The notes beneath the pieces are model-generated. The model was not told where the DNA came from. It was given only the letters and a program-made list of their open reading frames with translations, and searched no databases. The position numbers and the translations under genes were made by a program. A stretch of DNA of 64,000 nucleotides from Nilaparvata lugens (Eukaryota; Arthropoda; Insecta; Hemiptera; Delphacidae): the NCBI RefSeq assembly GCF_014356525.2, contig NC_052509.1, positions 37,088,875-37,152,874 on the forward strand. The letters run 5' to 3'. Below are positions 9,611 through 21,645 of the stretch, piece by piece; position 1 is the first letter of the stretch, and each line of letters starts with the position of its first letter.

Positions 9611-12600
9611 AAGAATGGCCAAAGAAATATGATAAAAACAGAACTGATAGGATACTATGGATTCGTGCATGGGCAACAATAAAGTGGACTACTTGTGGAG
9701 ATTAATTAAGTATAAACAGTGTCTAAGAGGAGTGAAGGAATAAGAAATAATATAAATAAAAAGGAAGTAAATAGCTATTATATGATGAGAGGTTACACTA
9801 TTAAGGAGATAATAAATGTTCTGATATGGTGTGTAATGTTTGTTATGGCTGTGATACTAATAAAGACTGTGTTGTAGATCTGATGGAAAATAATGTATTG
9901 TTGTTATTAAAAGAATATATTATTGATGATAGTTGATATTATATAGTAATATATATATTGATAAGTTAATATTATAAAAATGTTTATTGTTGTGGGCATA
10001 ATGATTTATAACGAACAGAAATCGAGAATATTAAATGAAAATGAAGGAAGGATGAGTTAAGACTACAGGATGATTGGAAAAAAACGGATTAAAAGGAACT
10101 ACCATTAATGAAACAAGGAATTGTTTAAAGGAATACACAAGATACAAGGGCTTTAAATTCATGAAGATAAATTATCAATTAGGTCAGCCTCACCAACGGA
10201 TAGCAGATAACAGAACCGGCCTACAGTTACATCTACAGACAGAAACACAGGAATATATGGGAAAGCCACAAAATTTTTACATGCCATATCACAGAATTTG
10301 AAGTAAATACGATAAGAAGTCAAAGGAAAACATTACTAGCAAACCAATTACTGACCTATCATGATAAATTCAATCTTGGCCTAGACCGCATGGCAACAAT
10401 CCAATGTTTTATTCCTTCCAACTGTTAGAAGCCTGAAACACTCAAAGAACAAATTTTTCAAGTATGTATTTTAATAATCTACATCATATGAAAAAGGACA
10501 CAAGTGGGGATATGAAAAATAAAATTTGTTAATTACCTTTAAAAGGAAAAAAGGCAGCAGTTAGGTTAATTATGAGATTTGACAGCAAATTCTGATGTAA
10601 GCAGTATGAAATGTAGAACCAGTAGTCAGCAGGCCAAAGCCACCTAAATCAAATATGTAATGTCTGTTAAACATATGTTTATGAAAAAGGATTGTTCCCA
10701 AAAAGTTACTTATTAATTATTATTTATTGTATTTATCAGTGTTAATATATTTATTTATATGTTTTATAATTTATTACCATTATTTTATGCCATGTTTGTT
10801 ACTGAAAAAACTCAATTGAAAGCTAGTTACCATCAAAGCCAAAACCAAATGTTGCAAAAGAGAAGAATTGTACCTGATATATAGAAAATTATTGATGTTG
10901 AGACCTAGGAATTATAATGAAGTATAAGCCCCAGAAAATTGGTACATCGAATTTATTGTTTGAAAGAAATTCATTGTAGGAGAATCAAGTGTGATGTGTG
11001 AAATTAGGTTGGCAACCTTGCGAGCGGCAAATTTGAAAAAACTATGTTATGAGTGTTGTAATGAAGAAGGTGTCTAAGATGTTATATTTGTGATATTTTT
11101 GTGTTGATAAGGAGAATTTATTATTGTATTTGATGGAGGTCTAAGGGGGGTGTAAGCAGATAAGTCTGTGAATTATTGTGAATCTTTGTGAGTATTTTTT
11201 CGTGGATAAGTATGGAATATGTTGATGTGTTGAAGGATGGATTTACATTAAAAACATTGTGATTCTCAAAATATTTTGAATTCAAATCCAGGGGCGTGTG
11301 TAACGTATTGAAAATTGGATGGATAAATAAAAATTCCAATTTGAAAAATTTATAGGTCCAAGTGAAATAATAGGCTAATATCGCCAAAGATGATAACGTT
11401 AAAGATTAGATAATATCAGGCATCATGGCTAAATTGTACAACAGCCGAATAGAATGAAAATAATTTTTGCTACCTGTATAATATTATATAAAATACTGGA
11501 AATTTGAGGTTAGGTGTAAAACATCTACTGATCGGCGACCTAATGATCGACCAAGTCGCATAACGTAGAATCTGACCAAACACCTTGGCAGAAACCTATT
11601 GTAGCGAAACAGTATTAAACTTGAGGAACCAAAGGTTACACGTGGCTAATTGTTGTAATATAAGAATCAATCTATAATCTGTAAAAAATTACTTTGCATG
11701 TAAAAAGCATATTAAAAAACCCAAACAAAAATAATTAAATGTATTAAGGAAGTAGGAGGTTACTAGGCGCATGAATACTATAATAATTTGCATGCACCAA
11801 TCAAATGTTAGCAATTGATAGGCGGCAATAGTGAGCCAATTCAAATATATTTGTATATATTTCTACAAATGATGGGAGTTTATAAATTATTATTGTGCAG
11901 TTTATGTTTTGGATATGGTTTGGAGGCAAATAAATGATTAAAGATGTAACATAAGTAATAATTTAATAGTTTGGTACGGTCTATTTGAGCCATGAATGGC
12001 AGAGGAACAGAATATTTAAATTTCATGTAAATTTGGAAATCGGAAATGAAAATTGTGAATGAGAAAAGAGAACTTCGACACTTGCCTGCCAACGACCACC
12101 ATGAGATGTCACCAAAAATTATAGAGCGTAATATCTTGCTATACCTTTTAATAACTTAAAGTAAATCGAATTTCTAAATTTTTTCATAAGACTTTGTGAT
12201 GCTAATGTAAAGCAGAAGTCATTTTTAAATAATTTTTTAACCCCTTGGAAGAGACAACTCCGGCTACAAATAATCCAGGACCACCAGGAGTTTGGATCCA
12301 TCAGCAGCTCATCAAAGATTCCAGCACGTGAGTGAAAAATATTCGAAATAGTGATAGGGCGCCCTCAGTGCTTTGAAATGAAATAAGAATCAAAGCTAGC
12401 TCGTCGAAAGGGTTTTTTATAAATTAAGAATTTGGTAAAAATACTTGCACAAGTAAAGATAGTATAAAAGGTATTTCATTGGATAGTAACGAATCAATTC
12501 ATATATCAAAAGATCCATCAATCAAAGAATACTAAGTTCTAGGCTGTTAATATAATATTCATATGATCATTAATTTCTGCAATATAATTTGCAATAATAT

Positions 12601-13735
12601 AATGTAGCTCTGATTCACTAGATGAATTGATCTATCTATTCTGTCAGGTGCCGAACCTTGCACCCTGAGATAAAAAATATTTATTATAAAGAAATCTATT
12701 GGAAAACATAGAATTAAATATAAAATATTTGGATTATTGATTTATCAATTTGTCATGCTGATTTAAGAAACTAATATTCGAATCGAATCGTCCAAGTTGA
12801 CAAGCATCAGCAAGTTGATATCGAAACTACATGCAAATAGATGCATATGATCATGAAATGAAAGCACATGGTAACATTTCGTGCTATAGAACCTAAAAAA
12901 TAGTATTAACCTGTGATATTTTATTGATTTTGTTTCTTGTTATATTATATATATTTCTGTCGCTCTCTATATTTTTGTTTTGTTTTATTTTTTGAAATAT
13001 TTGTTAATATATGTATCAAATTTTTTATGGTGTACGATTTATTTTTATTCCTCAATACTATAGGATAAATTTTTTATATATATATATATATATATTTTTT
13101 ATAAATTATCAGTATTATTGTGGAAGCTCATATCTGGGCCTATAAAGATTTTTATGAGACTATATCCTAGTAAATCCACGATCAGATTTTATAATTATTG
13201 AAATATTCCTCATGCTCTACCGATTGATGCCAAGCAAGAGGCTAATCGTTATTTTAATTATAAAAAATAACATGACAAACTATAGACAAAAGTTTGAAAA
13301 ATAAAGTTGATATTGTACAAATTTTTGATCATCATATACCATATTTAATGAATAAGTCCAAAAATAATAAACTATAAAATAATTATAGTATAAATATAAC
13401 TATATAACTAATATAATATATACTATAACTATATAACTAATATAACTATAAATAAACTGTATAAAATGATAAACTATATACTTCAATTTACTATGTAAAG
13501 ATTTATCAAAAATAAATGCAGTATAATGTTTCTCATTCTATATTGATTTATTGAATTAAACCAAGCTACTCTAGTTGTAAAGGTATGAGTAAGTTTGAAT
13601 AATGTATGAAGCCGGTTTAGTCTGATTGAGTATGTACACATATAATCGATTGAACAGTAGTAAGGAAGCCTTCATACTAACAACATAGAATATTATGGTA
13701 GAAGAGGAAGATATTTCAAAAATTAAAAATGGATA
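9611..13735. other. AT-rich stretch without recognisable genes
   Basis: I see only short open frames with no family resemblance, a TA run near 13076-13096 and AT-rich low-complexity DNA near 13380-13460. The second copy of the 75-bp repeat is at 11299. It lies between two blocks of Polinton genes, so it is either inserted DNA or Polinton sequence decayed beyond recognition. Confidence 0.5.
11299..11373 (+). repeat. 75-bp direct repeat, copy 2
   Basis: This is the partner of 9373-9447, in the same orientation and 1926 bp downstream, beginning TGTAACGTATTGAAAATTGG. The flanks of the two copies differ on both sides. Confidence 0.8.
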
Positions 13736-14415
13736 GTAGATTTTGATAAATTGGTTTTTAGTTCTTGTTCCACTGAACAGGAAAACAAAAATAAACATGG
13801 AAGTTTATTTCCTAGCAATGTTAGAGCATTAATTGTAGGTCCATCAGGATGTGGAAAATCCAATCTAGTATTGAATTTAATTTTTAATACTGATGGACTT
13901 AGCTTCACACATCTTTCACACATCTATTCAGTAAAAGTTTGAAACAAGATAAATACATATTTCTAGATAGAGTATTTTCTAAATTAAGCAGAGTTAAGTT
14001 TATAAAATCAAGTGATACGATTAATATTCCACATCCAGCCAAAATAGTGAAAGATAGCTTAGTTATATTTGATGATCTTCAAACGAGTAACCTACCAATA
14101 ATAAAAAGCTATTTTTTAATGGGAAGACATAATGGAGTGAATATGCTTTATCTTATTCAAAGTTATGCTTGCATACCAAAGCATTTACTGAGAGATAATG
14201 CTAATGTTCTGATGATTTTCAAAATGGATCCTTTAAATCTAAAACTAGTTTATCATGATTTTGTTAATGTTGATATGGATTATAATGAATTTAAAAGCAT
14301 GTGTACAGAGGTATGGTCTAAGGGAAGTCATTATTTTGTTTCTATATTTACAGACTGTAAGAAACATAATGGAAAATATAGAGAGAATTTAAATGTTTTT
14401 ATAACAAATTTTTGA
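13736..14415 (+). pseudogene. Polinton genome-packaging ATPase (FtsK/HerA, A32-like)
   Basis: Walker A is GPSGCGKSN at about 13841-13867, in the early frame. Walker B is LVIFDD at about 14062, in the later frame. Downstream come GRHNGVNMLYLIQSYACIP, the sensor-like region typical of packaging ATPases, and a full C-terminus ending VFITNF. The enzyme would pump element DNA into a capsid. One frameshift near 13935-13945 splits the protein between its two Walker motifs. The ATPase is a hallmark gene of Polintons and supports the identity of the whole relic. The upstream start is unclear; codons for VDFDKLVFSS precede the first start-like codon. Confidence 0.9.
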
Positions 14416-14489
14416 CATATGGAGATTATTCTTATTAAGTTAACACTATCATTGATAGGCTTCAGTTAATAACAAACCTTCATAAGGTA

Positions 14490-14636
14490 ATGTTTAAAAT
14501 GGGTGATAGAAAACATATACATTTGAAACAAAATAGAAAAACTAAGAGTCAAGGAAGGAGAAATAGAGGTAAGATAAGTCAATCAGTTAATAATAATAAT
14601 ATATCAGGAGTAATTTTAATGCTAGTAATTAATTAG
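14490..14636 (+). CDS. Small basic ORF (48 residues) between Polinton genes
   Basis: ATG at 14490 and TAG at 14634-14636. The product is rich in lysine, arginine and histidine (MGDRKHIHLKQNRK, then GRRNRGK) with an asparagine run. It sits between ATPase and the YWDD protein in the same orientation. Small basic proteins occur in related DNA viruses and elements, but I see no specific family, and chance cannot be excluded. Confidence 0.3.
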   Translation: MFKMGDRKHIHLKQNRKTKSQGRRNRGKISQSVNNNNISGVILMLVIN

Positions 14637-14720
14637 AAAATCAGTTACAAAGTTTGAGAAATTCAATAATCAAAAAAATATAATAATCTGAAAGGATTAC
14701 ATTCAGAGACTGCAGTTAAC

Positions 14721-15493
14721 TTGAAGAAAAAATACGAGCCAATATCACTGTTAGAACAGATTAAACAATCTAATTTGGAAATACAGAAACAATTTGAAAA
14801 GGATAAAAATGAGAATATGGAATTAGTGATGATGAGAATATATATTAAATCTCATCAGATGAAGAAGGAGAAGAGGAAGAGGAAGATGAAGAGGAAGAAG
14901 AAGAAGGTGAAAGACATAGTTCAGTTCATATGGAACAAGAGAGATTTGAGCAGGAAGAGGGAGAGGAAACGAATAATGAGGGAGAAGATAGTAGAATAGT
15001 GTACAATGAGTCTAGCTTTACTCATAAATTAACACCATTAAGCATCATGTTAGATAAGTATATTAGTGAGTTTCATGATTTGAAACGTAAATCAGTAATG
15101 TATGGAATACAATTTGATAAGTATACAAGTTCTTACTATATGGGTAGAAAGATACCATTAATATTCAATAATGATTATTTAGTTATAGAAGAATCAGTAC
15201 AGCTTAAAATTAAATTGAGTCAAGGTTTGCTAGAATTACTATTTAAAAGTAAACCAGATATCAACCTTATTAAAACTAATGATTTCAAGAAATATAAAAG
15301 GCTATAATTGTTTACAGATGCACATCTTACCTCTAACGGGAATTTTAAACATGTAAATGGTATTAAATCAAAATTAATTCAAAGACTACTGTTTCTTACG
15401 CAACAACAAAGTTCACGATTAAAGAAAGGTAAAGGTCTAACTTTTATTAAGAACATGAATCCAAGCCATACTTATATTTATTGGGATGATGTA
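14721..15493 (+). pseudogene. Conserved Polinton protein of unknown function (YWDD type; I believe DUF8207)
   Basis: Acidic and coiled-coil-like sequence comes first (SLLEQIKQSNLEIQKQFEKD, then E/K-rich). After a frame change near 14930 comes the recognisable domain: YGIQFDKYTSSYYMGRKIPL, then QGLLELLFKSKPDINLI, a TAA at 15305-15307 and YIYWDDVNEL near 15475. This order is common in Polinton-like elements of insects and cnidarians; the function is unknown to me. Similarity stops at VNEL (about 15493), where unrelated DNA begins, so the C-terminus is missing. Confidence 0.7.
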
Positions 15494-15721
15494 AATGAGC
15501 TTTCATTCATCTCCTCTGTCTCAGTGTCAAAACAACATTCCAGAGTAGGTCAGCGTAGATGTAAACAGAGTTCCATTCATTGTTAAAACAACATTCCATA
15601 CATGCTCCTACTATAGATAAGAAGTAATACTACATACTTTTTGCTATACACTTTTTCTAATGCAAGAAATAAAACCATCAATCTACTTACATTACATAAC
15701 CGGTATTCTGCTTGCTAAAAG

Positions 15722-16110
15722 TAACAGGGCGGCGGGGGGCGGCGGCATAGGGGGTGGCAGGGGGGCTTGTTTGGAAGGAGGATCTTGCAAGTGATATGTC
15801 TACATATTTTTTTTGAAATAAGTACTTGAACAAAAATGGAGGTCTTCATTCTAGTGGGAGGTTTAGGCGAGGGGGTTATGAGTCTTCTCGCGCGAAGCAT
15901 GGGGGATTGATTGGAGGGGGATTCTACAATTGGTATGCCCATAAATTTATTTTTTTTCAAATAAATACTTGAACTAAAATGGCGGTTTTCATATCAGTGG
16001 GAAAACCGGTCCAGGTGAGGGGTTATAAAATGGAGTTTTCCTGTGCAAAGCGCAGGGGGATTTGGGCAGGGTTTGGAGCCCCCTTGGGGGCTTAGGCTCC
16101 GCCCCCTAAT
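15722..16110. repeat. GC-rich imperfect tandem duplication (about 140-bp unit)
   Basis: GGGGGCTTGTTTGGA at 15761 and GGGGGATTGATTGGA at 15901 start two copies. Each continues with a T-run, AAATAAGTACTTGAAC or a variant, ATGGAGG or ATGGCGG, then GGGGTTAT. A partial third start lies near 16060. It ends in the short palindromic GGAGCCCCCTTGGGGGC. It is non-coding. Confidence 0.75.
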
Positions 16111-16204
16111 TCAAATACTGCTCTGTGATTGGAGCATAGAATCTGCAAGAACAAAAAATGACAATTTTCTATATTCAAAACTAGATACTCAGTTTTTTCT
16201 GTAT

Positions 16205-16360
16205 AATTCTCTACAACTTCGAGTACTTTTTGGATTTTTTATCTGAAGTATTTCTTCACAAGATACACATTCTAAGTGTCTTGTATATTCAAAGCTGTGT
16301 ATCTTGTGGAATACTTCAGATAAAAAATCCAAAAAGCACTCAAAATTGTTGTAGAGAATT
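16205..16360. repeat. Inverted repeat with 65-bp arms
   Basis: The left arm 16205-16269 (AATTCTCTACAAC to AAGATACACA) pairs with the right arm 16296-16360 with few mismatches, leaving a 26-nt spacer. Transcribed, it would make a long hairpin. It could be a MITE core or fold-back element. No target duplication was identified. Confidence 0.85.
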
Positions 16361-17683
16361 CTATGACTCCCATGAATCATACTTCCGATTCCAATACCGT
16401 TCAAAAGTTACAGCCAATTGAAAAAATGATGATTTTTATTTTCTCATTTTTTTGCAATTTTACTGTTATTCAAGTACTATATACACTAAAACGAGTACAA
16501 TACATGATAGAAACTTGCGACTGGTCGCAAATGAAAGAGAATTTCATGCTCTATGAGCTGAGTAAGTAGAAATGTTTATCTATAAACTCAAATGAAAATA
16601 CTTATCTTAATTAAATTTAATCATCTCAAATTTTCTTATTTGTAAGAAATTCATGACTCAATAGAAATTAAAGCACATTTTACCATTAAAATTACAATAC
16701 AGTTTACATCATTAAAAACATGTTCATTTTTTATAGGTACATCACATATCATATCTCAATTTCCATAATATCACCCATTCAAACTGACTCACGCTCTCCA
16801 TCTCCAACCAACAATAAATAATAAATTGCACAAAGCAATCTCATAAATATAAGCTTGGATGTTCCTTTTCAAGAAGATGGGAAATTCTAGTAGAAAATTA
16901 TTGTTTCAAAGTAGGTTACACAAACAAGATTTTGTGATACGAAATGCAATTTGAGGCTGTGTGTCCTAAATTTAAATGGCATAAAGCTAAGAAGACTCGG
17001 TGTGACAATGGATAGGGCAACTGATGAGATTTCATATGACGTTGTTGCTATTAGAAGAGAGCTCTCACAGAAAATACCATCTCAATATTGTTCTCCAAAA
17101 CCTCATTACTGGCTCGCAAAAGAAGAGGAGCGTCTTTGAGCAAAATCAACGTTGTAAACCCGCCTTCTTGAGACCTCTTTTTAAAAATAGTTATCAAACT
17201 TGGTGCTCGAAAAGGTGAGTTGAGAAAATAATGGCACAGCGAGTAGATTAAGGTTAAGTTAGCGTAAAATATCAGGCGGTTGATGAGAATTTAACTGGAT
17301 GCGCATTTGAAGGGAATGATAATTTCACGGGCCTTGATGAGAAATCCAAACTAATTCGATCAGCGATAACGCATGCATCATCAAACAAGCAAATTTGTCG
17401 TACCGAGCACCATCTATCGGCGAATTGCGGAACTACTATCATTAACCAAGTTCGTTTACTCTAGATGAGATAACCGCGTTTTCTTAACACAATAAGTATT
17501 ATCGGTACAGTACCGTAATTCGGATGAGATGGAGATTTTATTATTAGATAACTTAGACGGAACCACGAAGCCATCAAGAGAACGTGACCAATTATGGGGA
17601 ATTTTTCTTGCATATTGCAGTAGATATGAATAATAAATTGTTGATAGCGACGAGGATTCTTTTGCACTAGGAGACTAGGTAGT
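16361..17683. other. No recognised gene
   Basis: There are only short open frames. One at 16951-17139 begins LRLCVLNLNGI, faintly like a LINE endonuclease start, but it has no further motifs. Nothing else was seen. Confidence 0.5.
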
Positions 17684-17947
17684 ATCATAGAGAAACATCA
17701 ATAGCATAAGTAGATATCCCATGGGCGTTTATGTCGCAACTTTTACTGTTACTCAAGCCGATTACTATCGATTTTTACTGTTTTGACTGGGTGAGAGTGT
17801 ATGAACGGCACAATATGAGAGACTACCAGCGTCATAAAGCTTCACAGGAAAGAACTAGTGGACTATCAGCTTGAGATAACAGTGAAAGTTGCGACATAAA
17901 CGCCCTTTAGCATGGGTTATCTACTTATGCTATTGTTTCTCTATGAT
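17684..17947. mobile_element. MITE with about 70-bp terminal inverted repeats
   Basis: The left end runs TCATAGAGAAACA to TTTATGTCGCAACTTTTACT. It mirrors the right end AGTGAAAGTTGCGACATAAA to TGTTTCTCTATGA with few mismatches. It is about 264 bp with no coding capacity. A TA-like flank is present on both sides, but the target duplication is not exact enough to define. Confidence 0.85.
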
Positions 17948-18395
17948 CGTATATAAAGAAAATGATTCATATTTAATTGGTCATGATCATTATTGACTTT
18001 CTTTTAAAAAATCCATTAGTTTTCTTGATTGTTTCTCATCTAGGATCATATCATTTCACGGATAACTCAAAACAGATCGTTCAACACCTCATGAAACATT
18101 CCATGAGAGAACCAGAAATATGTCTAGGTGCTCAGAGAAGCGATTGAAAAGTCCTTGCATTCTATTTATTGGTGAATTGTTCTGGATCGGGACATCAGAG
18201 AACAAAAAATGTCCATTCGACTATCCCTCTAATACCCTTAAAACAGAGTTCCAAATAAAATCATTGAAATCAAGAAGAGATATTAGATGCCTCATCTTTC
18301 TCCACATTTTGTTCAATAGTAAAATGGATTTTCCATATTTACTTTCTAATTTCAATATATACATCTCAGCCGTAGCTCGTCCTTCCACTTTCTGT

Positions 18396-19090
18396 TTCCA
18401 CACACACACACACACACACGGGATTCTTTTCTCTGCGATTGGAAAATTTTCACCCTCTTCTTGTACTAATTGATGTACTGTTCTCAGCGCTAAATAAGGC
18501 GAGGAAGTGATACCAAACACTACACAATTCAACTCGTAAATCTCGAGTCAATCATCAGGAGAAAATCTCCATAAAATTCGCTGAAAACGGTAACAAGACT
18601 CGTCAACAACAATCTGACAATACATCTGTTTGATGTCCGCTGTTGAGGCTATCGGGAAAAGACGAAAATACAACAAAGAGAAAATATCCGTCTGCAATTT
18701 CGGTCCCACATGCAAGACATCATTCAGAGATAGGCCGGTTACCGTTCTAGCACTAGCATCGAAGACAATACGCAACGGTGTACTTGTACTGCGAGCTTAA
18801 ATAATACAGTGATGAGGAATATAATATCCCTGTTTATCTGACTGATCATTCACTAAAGACATATGACCCTGCCTCAAATAGTCAACCATAATTTCATGAT
18901 ACACAATTTTTACACTTTCAGAACGAGCAAGACGTTTTTCTAAGTTTAACAGTCTTCGTTTCACAATTGATAACTAATCTCCTAGATTATCGTACGATTT
19001 CAAAAATGGTAATGATACCACAAACCGACCAGAGTCCAAATGACGAACCGACGATTTAAATTGATTTTCACAATCAATTTCGTTCACAGT
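18396..19090 (-). pseudogene. BEL/Pao reverse transcriptase fragment
   Basis: The minus strand reads from RHLDSGRFVVSLP through VFDASARTVTGLSLNDVLHV, FPIASTADIKQMYCQIVVDE and RFQRILWRFSPDD to CVVFGITSSPYLALRTVHQL. This is the typical order of a BEL/Pao RT (fingers, motif A with the TADIKQM aspartate, then the SSP-LA region). At least three stops occur (near 18964, 18797 and 18548). It ends at a CA/TG microsatellite at 18400-18420, before the catalytic Y-x-D-D box. The upstream end abuts a small hairpin insertion at 19106. No LTRs were seen. Confidence 0.9.
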
Positions 19091-19105
19091 TAGAGAACTC
19101 TTATG

Positions 19106-19176
19106 CCCGGTCTACACGACAACGATATTAGCGCAAACCTGCCAGGTTTGCGCTAAGTTTGCGTCGTGTAGACGGG
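19106..19176. repeat. Near-perfect hairpin, CCCGTCTACACGAC type
   Basis: CCCGGTCTACACGACAACG at the left and its complement ending CGTCGTGTAGACGGG at the right meet at GCGCAAACCTG/CAGGTTTGCGC. This resembles the ends of MITEs that begin CCCGTCTACACG, fused head to head. It sits at the broken end of the BEL/Pao fragment. Confidence 0.75.
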
Positions 19177-19502
19177 AGATCGTTGTGAATTAATGAGGTT
19201 TGAAGGTTTGTGCTTTCTTCAATCAATCTCAGCCAGGTTTGCGTCAATTTTCTAGGAAACGAATATGACTCATCTATCCATCAAAACCTGAATCGCTTCA
19301 AAATGAAGATAGAGAATTCGCGATTTCAGATTCGGATTCAGCACCCTCGAATTAAAAATGTGCGAGGTCAATTCTCAAAAATACTCAAAAACAAGGAAGA
19401 TTTTTTAATGGATAATAATTATTTTATTTACTCTATAGCAATGTAATAGATATAGTAATACACTCTTCACTTGATAATCAGGATTCTTGATTATTATTGT
19501 TG

Positions 19503-20235
19503 ATGAGGTGGAGGAGGAGTAGGAGGAGGAGGAGGAGGAGGAGAGTAGGTGGAGGTGGAGGAGAAGTGTGAGGAGGAGGAGGAGTAGGTGGAGGAGGAGG
19601 AGAGGATAAGGAGGTGAAGGAGGAGTAGGTGGAGGAGGAGGAGGGGATGAGGAGGTGAAGGAGGAGTAGTTGGAGGAGGAGGAGAGGATGAGGAGGTGAA
19701 GGAGGAGTAGGTGGAGGAGGAGGAGGAGAGGAGGAGGAGGAGGAGGAGGAGTAGGTGGAGGAGGAGGATAAGTAGGTGAAGGAGGAGTAGGTGGCGGAGG
19801 ATGGGGAGGTGAAGGAGGAGTAGGTGGAGGAGGAGGAACAGGAGGAGGAGGAGGAGTAGGTGGAGGAGGAGGAGGAGGAAGATAAGTAGAAGGTGGAGGA
19901 GGTGGAGGAGGTAGAGGAGGAGGTGGAGTAGTTGAGGAGGAGGAGGAATAGTTGGAGGAGGAGGAAGAGTAGGGTGAGAAGGAGGAGTAGGTGGGAGAAA
20001 AGGAGGAGTAGGTGGAAGAAAAGGAGGATGAGGAGAAGAAGGAGAAAGTGGAGAAGGAAGATGAGAAGTTGAGGAGGAGGAGGAATAGATGGAGGAGGAT
20101 GAATTGTAGATTGAGGAGGAGGAGGAAGAGGAGGAGGAGTAGGTGGTGGTGGAGAAGGAGGAGTAGTGGAGAAGGAGGAGTAGATGAGGAGGTGAAGGAG
20201 AAGTAGGAGGAGGGGTGAGGGTTGGAGGATTGAGC
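19503..20235. repeat. 730-bp purine tract, (GGA)n-rich minisatellite
   Basis: The plus strand is almost entirely A and G with scattered T, built from GGAGGA, GGAGGTGAAGGAG and GTAGGTGGAGGAG variants. On the minus strand all three frames stay open for 250-300 codons (proline/serine/leucine or lysine-like) because the repeat lacks stops; these are not genes. Such tracts can form triplex or G-quadruplex structures. Confidence 0.95.
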
Positions 20236-20699
20236 TCCAAATCGATTTCCGAAATAAAACCAAAGGTATTGCTTAATACATATCAAGTGATTATTATGTT
20301 TCAACAGTTTTATGAGAGTTATTTATTTCATTTCAATTTCAATACACATCTCATTTAATACAAAATTCATATATAATTATATTTTGATCCCTCTAGCTTT
20401 TAGCTATTTGAGAGATATAAAAAAATACAATTCCCATTTACTAGGTTGCAATAACTTACAAAATAAACAAATATCGATATATAATATATTGAATGAATGT
20501 TATTAACAAGGTAAATTAGAAAATTCATAAATAATAACTTATAATATAGGTAATGTAAAACCTTCCTATATACCTATTAAATGATCGCTAGTCTGACGAA
20601 ACTATTGTGAGCTTGCATTTTTACTGTAAAATCCAACCATATGTCTCAATCATCAATTATTGCAATAAAAATAATTTCAATTTTGTTTTAACTTCACCT

Positions 20700-21410
20700 T
20701 TAATTTGTAAATTTCGCAATTCCAGAGGCAATGAGTTCATAAGATATGGAATTCTACACTCTGGAGTTCTTTTACCATAATTATTGTTAAATCTGTGGGG
20801 TATACATTCTGTTTCTCAATCCATAGTTTATTTCATTTATTTCTCTAAATTGGTTTTTTAAATAATTCCGTGTCAAATCAGTATAATTGGCTAGGGCCCT
20901 CATGGACATAATTTCCCAATACATGGCGATCAATACCATTAAAAAGAGTTCTTATTATCCTTTTTACAATATTCTGTAATGGCTGTCTTATATATTTCGG
21001 AGCTAAACTGTATATTGAGATACCACAGTACAGGGTACTCTGTTTCATTGAATAGTGAATAATTCTTTTAGTGCCAACAGGAAAATAGTTAATTATTCTA
21101 GAACACTTATAAAGTACTGCTCTCATTATATTTTTTAGTAAATCGTTGTGTGATTTGAATCTCATATCAGAATCGAAAGTTATTCCTATAGGTGTTTTAT
21201 ACTTTTACTGTAATCAAGTTTTTGACAATTACAATCATTCATTCTTTGGTTTCCTAGGCATACTGTTTCATGGCAAGTCAATTTAACAAATTCTCTTTCG
21301 CCTTTCAAATACGCATTTGTCTTTTGTGCATCAATTTTTATACTGTTATTAAAGAAATACTTAGTTTCCAAATCAAGATCCTGTTGTATGAGTCTCAAAC
21401 CGGCGTATTA
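20700..21410 (-). pseudogene. LINE ORF2 C-terminal fragment
   Basis: The minus strand has the segment after the RT catalytic core: KIDAQKTNAYLKGE, VCLGNQRMNDCNCQ, then IGITFDSDMRFKSHNDLLKN and STLYCGISIY. These are the conserved C-terminal 'LGI-D--L-W--HI' and 'YGI--YG' regions of CR1/Jockey-type LINEs. A frame change lies near 21175. The catalytic box is absent. The 3' end is not defined. Confidence 0.7.
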
Positions 21411-21490
21411 TGACATAATATTCAGAGTTATAACTTAATTATCAATCTAATTGAAGAGAAGCTTCAAAATCAGATGAATTTGAAAAGTTA

Positions 21491-21642
21491 GGCCCGGTTG
21501 CACAGAAGCCGATTAAATTTTAACCGTTATTAACTTCACGAGAACCAATCAGAGAAGGTCTTTTAGAAAAGAAGGCTTCTCTGATTGGTTCTCGTAAAAT
21601 TAATCACGTTTTAAATTTAACCGGCTTTTGTGCAACCGACAC
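21491..21642. mobile_element. MITE A (152 bp), TTA target duplication
   Basis: The ends GGCCCGGTTGCACAG and its complement (CTTTTGTGCAACCGACAC) extend into long inverted arms meeting near 21560 (AGAACCAATCAGAGAAG and its complement). TTA flanks both sides (21488-21490 and 21643-21645), as for PIF/Harbinger-type non-autonomous elements. Confidence 0.85.
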
Positions 21643-21645
21643 TTA

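Larger units (their letters stand above)
3340..15493 (+). mobile_element. Decayed Polinton/Maverick element
   Basis: Plus-strand remnants appear in this order: protein-primed family B DNA polymerase (about 3420-7920), integrase C-terminal chromodomain (8031-8201), an unrecognised decayed ORF (8267-9370), a packaging ATPase (13736-14415), a small basic ORF and a conserved Polinton protein ending in YWDD (14721-15493). This combination is characteristic of Polintons, the virus-like self-synthesising transposons. The stretch 9373-13735 between integrase and ATPase has no recognised Polinton gene and is probably later insertion. Neither terminal inverted repeat was identified, so the outer limits are approximate. 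All genes carry stops or frameshifts. Confidence 0.85.

Noticed and set aside
16951..17139. Possible LINE endonuclease start (LRLCVLNLNGI)
   Set aside because: Only about a dozen residues resemble it; no catalytic motif follows.
19405..20304. Three long proline/serine/leucine-rich open frames on the minus strand
   Set aside because: They arise because the GGA repeat has no stop codons in any frame; no unique protein sequence or start context.
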